Positions 1 through 5,042 are shown, numbered from the stretch's first letter. The stretch: DNA of 5,477 bases from CAZABC01 sp964483405 (GCA_964483405.1 CAZABC010000062.1:1-5477), one strand, 5' to 3'. Notes: generated by a model from the sequence alone, not told the origin. Program-made: numbers and translations.

Positions 1-51
1 CCGGCGGGGCGCGGCAGCCGGCGGGGCGCGGCAGCCGGCGGGGCGCGGCAA
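1..51. repeat. 17-bp G/C-rich tandem repeat, left edge truncated
   Basis: Two exact copies of CCGGCGGGGCGCGGCAG (1-17, 18-34) are followed by a third (35-51) whose last base is A instead of G. The array starts at the first base of the window, so its true copy number is unknown. The unit length is not a multiple of three, so the repeat does not keep one reading frame, which argues against coding. It contains the self-complementary core GCCGGC. It lies upstream of the sulfurtransferase gene and ends about 60 bp before its start. Confidence 0.85.
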
Positions 52-99
52 GGGCCGGGAACCATCGCGGTGTGCCCGCTCGGCACATCCACCTACGTG

Positions 100-105
100 C
101 ATACT
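100..105 (+). promoter_or_regulatory. Possible -10 element of the sulfurtransferase gene
   Basis: CATACT matches four of six positions of the sigma-70 -10 consensus TATAAT, in a locally less GC-rich stretch. It ends 7 bp before the ATG at 113, so transcription would begin at or beside the start codon and give a leaderless mRNA. The absence of a Shine-Dalgarno sequence in front of this ATG fits that idea. No convincing -35 element is visible. This is a weak call from pattern alone. Confidence 0.2.
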
Positions 106-112
106 CGAGCCG

Positions 113-1006
113 ATGAGCCTCGTCCAGGTCACCGACCTCGCCGCCCGCCTCGACGACCCCGACCTGCGGGTCTGCGACGTCCGCTGGTTCCTCGGCCGCC
201 CGAGCGACGGCCGACGTGCCTACGAGACCGGCCACATCCCCGGGGCCGGCTTCCTCGACGTCGACGACGACCTCGCCGCGCCGCCGGGGCCGGGCCGCCA
301 CCCGCTCCCTCGCCCGGCATCGTTCCTCGCGACGCTCGCCGCGCGAGGCATCGGCGCCCGACACCGGATCGTCGCCTACGACGACTCGAACGGCTCGATC
401 GCCGTCCGGCTGTGGTGGATGCTCGGAGCGCTCGGGCATCGGCGGGTCGAGCTGCTCGACGGCGGGTTCGCGGCCTGGACGGCGGCCGGCCTGCCGGTCT
501 CGACGGCCACGCCGACCTGGCCGCCGGTCGATCCCGTCGACGCGATCGCGTTGCCGCCCGACGTCGCCGCCGACGGGCCCTGGCCGGGCGCGATCGAACG
601 GGACGAGCTTCGCGCCCGCCTCGGCGAGGTCGCCCTGCTCGACGTCCGCGCTCCCGAGCGATACCGCGGCGAGACCGAGCCGATCGATCCGGTCGCCGGC
701 CACATCCCGACCGCGATCAGCGCCCCGATCGCCGGCAACGTCGGACCCGACGGCCGGTTCCTCGATCCGGCGGCGCTCGCCAAGCGGTACCGGGAGCTGC
801 TCGGCGGGGCGGCGGGCGTCGCCTCGCGACCGGTCGTCGTCCAGTGCGGCAGCGGGGTCAACGCCTGCCACGCCGCCTTCGCGATGCGCCTCGCCGGGCT
901 CCCCGACCCGCTCCTGTACGCCGGTTCGTACAGCGACTGGACACGGGCCGGGCTGCCGGTCGTCACGGGGCCGGAGCCGGGCGGACCCGAGGCCGCGCGG
1001 AGCTGA
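113..1006 (+). CDS. sseA: Two-domain sulfurtransferase (3-mercaptopyruvate sulfurtransferase-like)
   Basis: This 297-residue protein has the normal length of tandem-rhodanese sulfurtransferases, which move sulfane sulfur from 3-mercaptopyruvate or thiosulfate to a thiol or cyanide acceptor in the cytoplasm. Domain 1 (about residues 5-130) has the rhodanese signature YETGHIPGA but carries Asp (YDDSNG, residues 89-94) where a catalytic Cys would sit, as is usual for the inactive N-terminal domain. Domain 2 (about 160-290) has DVR at 177-179, ERYRGE at 182-187, GHIPTA at 196-201 and the active loop CGSGVNAC with Cys245. The loop is closer to E. coli SseA (CGSGVTAC) than to thiosulfate rhodanese (CRKGVTAC), so mercaptopyruvate is the more likely donor; Asn replaces the usual Thr. 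No signal peptide is seen. The start at 113 keeps the full first domain and has no clear ribosome-binding site. It is monocistronic and converges on the gene ending at 1023. The family assignment is secure; the substrate is inferred. Confidence 0.93.
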   Translation: MSLVQVTDLAARLDDPDLRVCDVRWFLGRPSDGRRAYETGHIPGAGFLDVDDDLAAPPGPGRHPLPRPASFLATLAARGIGARHRIVAYDDSNGSIAVRLWWMLGALGHRRVELLDGGFAAWTAAGLPVSTATPTWPPVDPVDAIALPPDVAADGPWPGAIERDELRARLGEVALLDVRAPERYRGETEPIDPVAGHIPTAISAPIAGNVGPDGRFLDPAALAKRYRELLGGAAGVASRPVVVQCGSGVNACHAAFAMRLAGLPDPLLYAGSYSDWTRAGLPVVTGPEPGGPEAARS

Positions 1007-1041
1007 CCGCCGGCGTCCCGGCTCAGGCCGGGCGGGCGGTC
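1005..1041. terminator. Candidate bidirectional terminator between convergent genes
   Basis: A nested inverted repeat spans the 16-bp gap between two convergent genes and overlaps both gene ends. The outer arms are GACCGCC (1005-1011) and GGCGGTC (1035-1041). The inner arms are CCCGG (1017-1021) and CCGGG (1028-1032). There is no T tract on either side, so it would not be a classical intrinsic terminator. Chance pairing in such GC-rich DNA is possible. Confidence 0.35.
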
Positions 1042-1349
1042 CGCCGGCCGAGGCGCGCCACGAACGGGCGCTGGACGACCGCGGCGATCGCGGCCGCGCC
1101 GATCGCGAAGACGAGATCCGACACGATCGCGACCTGGAATCCGTACAGCTCGATCTCGGGGCCGAACGACCAGCCGAGCCGGTGACCGACGAGGTACAGC
1201 GTGCCGAAGGCCGCGGCGGTCGGCAGGAGGATCGCCACCGGCACGTAGCGGAGCGGGATGCGCGGACCGACGAGATGCGCGACGACCGCCCCGACGAGGA
1301 GCGACAGGACGGCGAAGGTCGCGACGAGCGCGTAGGCCTCGGCGGGCAT
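1023..1349 (-). CDS. Small three-helix membrane protein, function unknown
   Basis: I do not recognise this 108-residue protein. Three hydrophobic helices are visible at about residues 6-28, 35-56 and 69-93. They are followed by a basic tail (ARLGRRTARPA), which suggests a cytoplasmic C-terminus by the positive-inside rule. Short polar loops contain PRIPLR (29-34) and HRLGWSFGPEIE (56-67). No catalytic motif is apparent. The start at 1349 gives a complete first helix; only a weak purine-rich stretch (GGCGGCG) precedes it. The stop of the upstream exported repeat protein lies 24 bp away on the same strand, so the two are probably co-transcribed and this gene may rely on that message. It converges on the sulfurtransferase gene. 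Confidence 0.75.
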   Translation of the reverse strand: MPAEAYALVATFAVLSLLVGAVVAHLVGPRIPLRYVPVAILLPTAAAFGTLYLVGHRLGWSFGPEIELYGFQVAIVSDLVFAIGAAAIAAVVQRPFVARLGRRTARPA

Positions 1350-1373
1350 CGCCGCCGAGTCTAGCCGAGGACG

Positions 1374-3200
1374 TCAGCCGAGGACGATCCAGGCGACCTT
1401 GACCTGGGCCGCCGCCGGCTCGGTCAGGTGGATGGTGAACCTGTTGTCCCCGGTCAGGAGCGCGACGCGCTCGACGGTGACCCCAGCCCCGGCGCTGCCC
1501 TGGAGGGTCGCGACGACCGCGGCGGTCGAGACGAGGTCGATCGCCAGCGGGACGTCGACGCTCTTCGCCCCCTTGGCGATCGTCGCCACCCCGGCGCAGT
1601 GGTCGAGCTTCACCCGCCCGAACGCCCGGATCGCGTAGCCGGCATACGGCTCGCCGGTGGGCTTCGAGGTCGCGAAGTAGCCGGCAGTCCCACTCGTCGC
1701 GTAGCCGCGGACGCCCTGTCCGGTGGTGGCCTGGCCGTACGTCCCCTGCCCCGTCGTCGCCAGACCGTGGACGCCCCGGCCGGCCACCGCCCGCCCCTGG
1801 ACGCCCCGTCCGCCGGTGTCGACCGGCGCGTAACCGTAGACGCCGACATTGACCGGGACGGTCACGCCGTCGATCGGGACGTGGGAGGCGCCGACGACGC
1901 CGGCGTTCGGGCTCGCCCCGAAGACGCCGACCGATCCGCCCTCGCCGAGGACGCCGACGGCCGCCTCCGACATCCCGCTGACGCCCGAGCCCGATGTGCT
2001 CTCGCCTCGGACCCCGGAGCTCGAGTCGCTCTCGCCGTGGACGCCCGACCCGGTCTGGCTCGTCCCATGCGCGCCCGGACCGGAGGTGCTCGACCCCGTG
2101 ACGCCGGGCCCGGACAAGCTCTTGCCCTCGACGCCGGGCCCCGAGCCACTGTCGCCGCTGACCCCGGGCTGCGTCCCGCCGACGTCGAATGCGGTGCCAG
2201 CCAGACACCGCCCGACGACGCCGACGGCGTCGTTCATGCCGTGCCCGAGGACCGCGACCCCGAAGTCCCCGGTCCGCTCGCAGTTCGCGATGAGGCCGGC
2301 TCGCGGGCTCATCGCATGGATCGCCGTCTCGGTACCCGAGGCCGAGAGCCCGATGCCGTCCTCGGACTCGGCGCTGACGCCGACGCCGTGGATCGCCTTG
2401 CCGGTCACGGCCGTGCCGGAGACGTGGGCGAGCCCGAAGACGCCGATGCCGGTCCCGCTCTCGCCGACCACGCCGAAGCCGGCGCCGGGCACCGCGGTCC
2501 CGGCCTCGCCCTGGATGCTCGAGCCGTGGACGCCCTCGCCGTCGTGATAGCCGGTCCCGGACAGCGCGACCGTCGGCCCGCTCTCGCCGCGGGCGTCGAC
2601 GTGGATGCCCGCATCGCCGCTCGCCCGGATCGCGTGGCCGCCGACCGTCGTGACGTTGATGCCGCCGGTCTGGCCCTCGACGTTCAGGCCGCGCTCGCCG
2701 GAGCCGCGGATGAAGGCGCCGTGGCCCTGCGCGCTCTCGGCGTACAGGCCGTAGCCGGTTCCCATCGCGCTGCCGCGGAGGGCCTTGCCGTCGCGGGTCT
2801 CCGCGACCACCGCGTCGCCGTCGCCCCAGCCCCCACCACCGCCGGGCGCCCAGCTCGCGGCATGGAGACCGGTCGCACCCTCGTTGCCGTTGGCGATGAT
2901 CGCTCGCGGCCAGCCGCCGGTCGTTCCCTCGGTCGTGGCGGAGATGCCGTACGCCTCGCCCATCGCGCTCAGGCCGAACTGCGCACCTTCGACGGCCAGC
3001 GCCGTTGCCGCCGAGCTCTCGAGGGTCGTCGTCGCGTCAGCCAGGTTGTACTGGCCCTGGATGACCGGGTCGCCGGTGTCGGCGCGGACGCCCAGTGGAC
3101 GCGCCGCGGATCCGGCGGCGAGGGCCGCAGCACCGGCAGCGGCCGCGAGCAGGGCGCGGCGCGAACGGATCGGAGCGTCGGCTTCGGGACGGGCGGCCAT
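1374..3200 (-). CDS. Tat-exported Gly-rich decapeptide-repeat protein (probable beta-helix)
   Basis: With the start at 3200 this protein has 608 residues. That ATG is chosen over an in-frame ATG at 3242 because a near-perfect GGAGGTG lies 4 bp upstream, and because it puts a twin-arginine signal at the N-terminus. SRRALL (residues 13-18) is followed by an Ala-rich hydrophobic core to about residue 33, with possible cleavage after VRA (residue 40). The mature part opens with GDPVIQGQYNLADATTTLESS-like sequence. It then consists of Gly/Val/Ser-rich repeats of form GVxGxSxSGx: seven consecutive decads at residues 346-415 and four more at 466-505, with looser copies between and before. Such regular short repeats suggest a surface beta-solenoid or fibre. 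The last ~100 residues (VATIAKGAKSVDV to VKVAWIVLG) look like a compact beta-sandwich cap. Similar repeat proteins with this kind of tail occur as uncharacterised or tail-fibre-like entries in high-GC environmental bacteria (from memory). Function, perhaps adhesion or envelope coating, is unproven. Confidence 0.85.
   Translation of the reverse strand: MAARPEADAPIRSRRALLAAAAGAAALAAGSAARPLGVRADTGDPVIQGQYNLADATTTLESSAATALAVEGAQFGLSAMGEAYGISATTEGTTGGWPRAIIANGNEGATGLHAASWAPGGGGGWGDGDAVVAETRDGKALRGSAMGTGYGLYAESAQGHGAFIRGSGERGLNVEGQTGGINVTTVGGHAIRASGDAGIHVDARGESGPTVALSGTGYHDGEGVHGSSIQGEAGTAVPGAGFGVVGESGTGIGVFGLAHVSGTAVTGKAIHGVGVSAESEDGIGLSASGTETAIHAMSPRAGLIANCERTGDFGVAVLGHGMNDAVGVVGRCLAGTAFDVGGTQPGVSGDSGSGPGVEGKSLSGPGVTGSSTSGPGAHGTSQTGSGVHGESDSSSGVRGESTSGSGVSGMSEAAVGVLGEGGSVGVFGASPNAGVVGASHVPIDGVTVPVNVGVYGYAPVDTGGRGVQGRAVAGRGVHGLATTGQGTYGQATTGQGVRGYATSGTAGYFATSKPTGEPYAGYAIRAFGRVKLDHCAGVATIAKGAKSVDVPLAIDLVSTAAVVATLQGSAGAGVTVERVALLTGDNRFTIHLTEPAAAQVKVAWIVLG
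1686..1805 (-). repeat. Four-copy 30-bp coding repeat (decapeptide block 2)
   Basis: Four consecutive 30-bp units encode GVQGRAVAGR, GVHGLATTGQ, GTYGQATTGQ and GVRGYATSGT (residues 466-505 of the exported protein). They are diverged at DNA level but keep the Gly-x-x-Gly spacing. The block leads directly into the C-terminal cap domain. Confidence 0.85.
1956..2165 (-). repeat. Seven-copy 30-bp coding repeat (decapeptide block 1)
   Basis: Seven uninterrupted 30-bp units encode decads on the pattern G-V-x-G-x-S-x-S-G-x, for example GVSGDSGSGP, GVEGKSLSGP and GVHGESDSSS (residues 346-415). Towards the C-terminal side the period shortens to nine residues (GVLGEGGSV, GVFGASPNA). The exact decad length across seven units points to expansion by unit duplication followed by divergence. 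Confidence 0.88.
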
Positions 3201-3436
3201 GGGGCACCTCCGGGCGGCGGAGCGGGAACGCTCGCTGCGCACGGGTGCGGGTCGGGCTCGCCAGTGACTCGCCGCGGCTCGGGCGGCCGCCGTGTGGGCC
3301 GCGGGTCAGCGTCTCCCGCGCTCGGTGCCCCGAGGTTCGCCCCACGCGAGGCCAGCCGCCAGTGCCGATGGTCCCCAGCGCGCAGTCACGACGGCGACGC
3401 GGACCGAGCGTGGGCGTGGCGTGGCGCCCGGCCTGC
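3201..3436. other. Gene-free leader region upstream of the exported protein
   Basis: This stretch holds the ribosome-binding site and 5' leader of the minus-strand gene and presumably its promoter, but I cannot pick a credible -35/-10 pair. Open frames here are long only because stop codons are rare in such GC-rich DNA; their Arg/Ala/Pro-rich translations show no motif. Near its right end, GCCCGGC (3426-3432) and GCCGGGC (3437-3443) form a hairpin with a CTGC loop, exactly at the border of the 24-bp array. Confidence 0.5.
3205..3211 (-). promoter_or_regulatory. Ribosome-binding site fixing the start of the exported repeat protein
   Basis: On the minus strand this reads GGAGGTG, a 7-base match to the anti-Shine-Dalgarno complement, ending 4 bp before the ATG at 3200. 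It decides against the longer in-frame ATG at 3242, whose extra 14 residues (Arg/Ser-rich) would hide the Tat signal. Confidence 0.85.
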
Positions 3437-3664
3437 GCCGGGCCAGCGCGCCATGTCGGCGCCGGGCCAGCGCGCCATGTCGGGGCCGGGCCAGCGCGCC
3501 ATGTCGGGGCCGNNNNNNNNNNNNNNNNNNNNNNNNNNNNNNNNNNNNNNNNNNNNNNNNNNNNNNNNNNNNNNNNNNNNNNNNNNNNNNNNNNNNNNNN
3601 NNNNNNNNNNNNGCCGGGCCAGCGCGCCATGTCGGGGCCGGGCCAGCGCGCCATGTCGGGGCCG
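3437..3664. repeat. 24-bp tandem repeat array interrupted by an assembly gap
   Basis: The unit starts GCCGGGCCAGCGCGCC and ends ATGTCGGG. Full copies lie at 3437-3460, 3461-3484 and 3485-3508, with a fourth beginning at 3509. After 100 N, full copies follow at 3613-3636 and 3637-3660, then GCCG at 3661-3664. Copies are identical except one base at 3460 (C for G). No spacers are present, so it is not CRISPR. The unit is a multiple of three, so every frame stays open through it on both strands, which produces spurious long ORFs. True copy number is unknown because the gap sits inside the array. Each unit contains GGCC, the palindrome GCGCGC and CCATGTC. Confidence 0.92.
3513..3612. other. Assembly gap of 100 N
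   Basis: Exactly 100 N bases lie between two stretches of the same 24-bp repeat. A round 100 is the conventional placeholder for a gap of unknown size, so the real distance between the flanks may be shorter or much longer. The likely cause is repeat collapse during assembly. A different element hidden in the gap cannot be excluded. Confidence 0.97.
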
Positions 3665-3896
3665 CATCGAGCAGCACCCGCGCGAGGAGCGGGCATCCCG
3701 CTCATGCACCCACTGACATGGGGATCGCCGCCCGCGGCCTCAAGGTCCACGCCGATGTCTCCGACGACATGGCTCGGACAGACCCGGCCGTCCCGCGGGC
3801 GCTTCGATGCCGCTCCTGCATGGCGAACGGCGATGGCCCGGGCGGCTCGACTCGCGGCAGTTCCGCGCGCTGGATCGCCCCTCCAGCGCGGGCTCA

Positions 3897-3947
3897 GCTC
3901 GACCCGCACGGGATCGGCTCGGGCGGCGGGATCGGCTCGACCCGAGA
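3897..3947 (+). promoter_or_regulatory. Candidate operator: nested direct and inverted repeats before the XRE gene
   Basis: The 13-mer CGGGATCGGCTCG occurs twice, at 3909-3921 and 3927-3939, 18 bp apart. It is flanked by two copies of GCTCGACCCG at 3897-3906 and 3936-3945. CCCG-CA-CGGG and CTCG-ACC-CGAG give short dyads within the cluster. It lies about 30-80 bp upstream of the regulator start, where an autoregulating HTH protein would commonly bind. No binding evidence exists; GC-rich DNA yields short repeats by chance. Confidence 0.35.
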
Positions 3948-3962
3948 CCCCGTGTCCCCCGC

Positions 3963-3968
3963 TAAGGG
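3963..3968 (+). promoter_or_regulatory. Ribosome-binding site of the XRE-type regulator
   Basis: TAAGGG matches the 5' part of the Shine-Dalgarno complement (TAAGGAGG). It ends 7 bp before the ATG at 3976 and 4 bp before an adjacent ATG at 3973. The 7-bp spacing favours 3976, but either start is possible and they differ by one residue. Confidence 0.5.
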
Positions 3969-3975
3969 TCAGATG

Positions 3976-4665
3976 ATGCCGCTCGCCCAGGATGGCGGGA
4001 TGCCAGGACGACTGGGGCCCGTCAGGGTCGGACGCGAGCGCGGGCGGCGACTGTCCGAGGAGCTGCGACGCGAGCTCCGCGACGCCCGGGTCGATCGCGG
4101 CCTGAGCCAGGCGCGGGTCGGCGCGGCGATCGGGTGGGACCAGTCACGGGTGAGCCGGTTCGAGGCTGGCAGGCTTCGCGTCGACATCGAGCAGGCCGCA
4201 GTGCTCTGCGCGGTGGTCGGCCTCGAGCTCAGCCTTCGCGCGTATCCCGCCGGGCCCCCGATCCGCGACGCCGCGCACCTCGCCCTGCTCGGCCGGCTTC
4301 GTGCCACCTGCGATCCCCGGCTCGTCTGGCGGACCGAGGTTCCGCTACCCGGCGCGGGGGACCCACGGGCATGGGATGCGATGATCGGGTCGGCACCCGG
4401 ATCGACGCCGCGCTGGTGGATCCCGGTCGAGGCCGAGACGCGGCCGCGCGACGTGCAGGCACTCCTCCGCCGGCTCGCGCTGAAGGCGCGTGATGGCAGG
4501 ACGGAGGCGGTGATCCTGGTCCTGGCGCGAACGTCCGGGAACCGCGACGTCGCGCGCAGGCTGAACGCGCTCGACCCGGGCCGGTTCCCGGTACCGCCTC
4601 GCCATGCGCTCGCGGCCCTGGCGGCCGGCGGGCATCCCGGGGGCAGCACCTTGATCCTCCTCTGA
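3976..4665 (+). CDS. XRE-family HTH protein with possible PD-(D/E)XK-like C-terminal domain
   Basis: This 229-residue protein has an N-terminal Cro/C1-type helix-turn-helix at about residues 30-88. RELRDARVDRGLSQARVGAAIG places the first helices, WDQSRVSRFEAGR (54-66) the recognition helix and turn, and VDIEQAAVLCAVVGLELS the closing helices. It probably binds DNA as a cytoplasmic regulator. The C-terminal half (about 100-229) contains EVPLPGAGDPRAWDAMI (121-137), IPVEAET (149-155), a helix RDVQALLRRLALKARD (158-173) and strand EAVILVLA (177-184), then NR (189-190) and LAALAAGGHPGGSTLILL. I recall similar HTH proteins with a conserved 'P..GD.RAWD...VE.ET...D.QA..RR' segment in high-GC bacteria; their role is not known to me. 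Asp134, Glu152, Glu154 and Lys170 could correspond to a PD-(D/E)XK nuclease-like core, which is inference. The open frame extends back through the repeat array, but the start at 3976 is set by TAAGGG and by where domain-like sequence begins; an ATG at 4000 is also possible. It may be autoregulated through repeats at 3897-3947. Confidence 0.85.
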   Translation: MPLAQDGGMPGRLGPVRVGRERGRRLSEELRRELRDARVDRGLSQARVGAAIGWDQSRVSRFEAGRLRVDIEQAAVLCAVVGLELSLRAYPAGPPIRDAAHLALLGRLRATCDPRLVWRTEVPLPGAGDPRAWDAMIGSAPGSTPRWWIPVEAETRPRDVQALLRRLALKARDGRTEAVILVLARTSGNRDVARRLNALDPGRFPVPPRHALAALAAGGHPGGSTLILL

Positions 4666-4680
4666 GGTCCGGCGCGACCA

Positions 4681-4701
4681 CCCGGAATCCATGCGTCCGG
4701 G
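4681..4701 (+). terminator. Weak candidate terminator after the XRE gene
   Basis: CCCGGA (4681-4686) and TCCGGG (4696-4701) form a 6-bp perfect stem with a 9-base loop, starting 16 bp after the stop codon. No T tract follows. The position is right but the stem is short, so chance is a serious alternative. Confidence 0.25.
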
Positions 4702-4864
4702 ACATGGAAGCGCCCCGGCGGTGGCACGACGGCCTCGATCATGCCGAAAGGGACATGGGATCGTGCGGTGGAAGCCCGAACCCGCCCGACCTGGCCTGAC
4801 GCCGAGCACGCGACCCACCACCTCGGTCGGCCCCACGAGCCGATGCATGCACCACGCGCATGGC

Positions 4865-4963
4865 GCCAGCCGGGGAGCGTCGGCCGCCAGCCGGGGAGCG
4901 TCGGCCGCCAGCCGGGGAGCGTCGGCCGCCAGCCGGGCGTCGGCCGCCAGCCGGGCGTCGGCC
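4865..4963. repeat. Mixed 21-bp/18-bp tandem repeat array
   Basis: Three 21-bp units beginning GCCAGCCGGGGAGCGTCGG start at 4865, 4886 and 4907. Two 18-bp units (GCCAGCCGGGCGTCGGCC) start at 4928 and 4946 and differ from the long form only by loss of three bases (GGA, or an equivalent triplet). A degenerate start follows at 4964. Both lengths are multiples of three, so frames stay open, but the predicted peptides (for example GWRPTLP repeated) are not supported by a start or a ribosome-binding site. Confidence 0.9.
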
Positions 4964-4997
4964 GCCCGTGGGGCCCGGCCCGACGCCCGCGAATGGA

Positions 4998-5026
4998 GAC
5001 CGGGCCGGCCATCGGCCGGCCCGGTC
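4998..5026 (-). terminator. Perfect 13-bp-arm hairpin, probable terminator of the small membrane protein gene
   Basis: GACCGGGCCGGCC (4998-5010) and its exact reverse complement (5014-5026) enclose a three-base ATC loop. In the minus direction the hairpin begins 16 bp after the stop codon of the gene at 5043-5279 and is followed by the pyrimidine-rich TCTCCATTC rather than a true T run. In the plus direction CCCCCTT follows. The position suits transcription termination of the minus-strand pair, possibly acting in both directions. Confidence 0.6.
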
Positions 5027-5042
5027 CCCCTTGAATGGGTGA

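Larger units (their letters stand above)
3665..3975. other. Gene-free region upstream of the XRE-type regulator
   Basis: About 310 bp separate the 24-bp array from the regulator start. The frame in phase with the regulator is open throughout, but its translation is a low-complexity Ala/Arg/Ser/Gly mixture with no recognisable domain and no start supported by a ribosome-binding site. The stretch carries two GACATGG heptamers (3715-3721, 3766-3772) and a cluster of short direct and inverted repeats (3897-3947), so it is best read as regulatory DNA. Confidence 0.5.
4666..5042. other. Gene-free region between the regulator and the right-hand genes
   Basis: No supported gene lies here. Open frames on both strands are Arg/Pro/Gly-rich by-products of composition and of the in-frame 21/18-bp repeat. 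The stretch holds two GACATGG heptamers (4701-4707, 4752-4758), the tandem array at 4865-4963 and the strong hairpin at 4998-5026. Nothing identifiable is seen between 4760 and 4864. Confidence 0.5.

Noticed and set aside
376..2208. 610-residue minus-strand open frame overlapping three genes
   Set aside because: It is a shadow of the sulfurtransferase, the small membrane protein and the repeat protein; its sequence is Arg/Gly-rich with no recognisable domain.
3201..3242. Longer N-terminus of the repeat protein starting at 3242
   Set aside because: The strong GGAGGTG site lies just before 3200, and the extra 14 residues would displace the twin-arginine signal from the N-terminus.
3437..3664. 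CRISPR array
   Set aside because: Units abut directly with no variable spacers, and no cas gene is present.
1428..3716. 762-residue plus-strand open frame opposite the repeat protein
   Set aside because: It is an antisense shadow whose periodicity mirrors the 30-bp repeats of the real gene, and it runs into the N gap.
3037..3909. Minus-strand protein spanning the array
   Set aside because: Its translation is Arg/Pro/Ala-rich without motifs, it crosses the N gap, and it overlaps the well-supported start and ribosome-binding site of the exported protein.
3292..3975. Upstream extension of the XRE gene through the 24-bp array and N gap into a 457-residue protein
   Set aside because: The frame is open only because stop codons are rare and the repeat is a multiple of three. 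The extension includes 34 unknown residues, has no ribosome-binding site, and shows no domain before the HTH. The gap length is unknown, so phase across it is not reliable.
4843..4850. TGCATGCA palindrome as a regulatory site
   Set aside because: It is a single 8-bp palindrome with no partner site and no nearby gene start; chance is sufficient.
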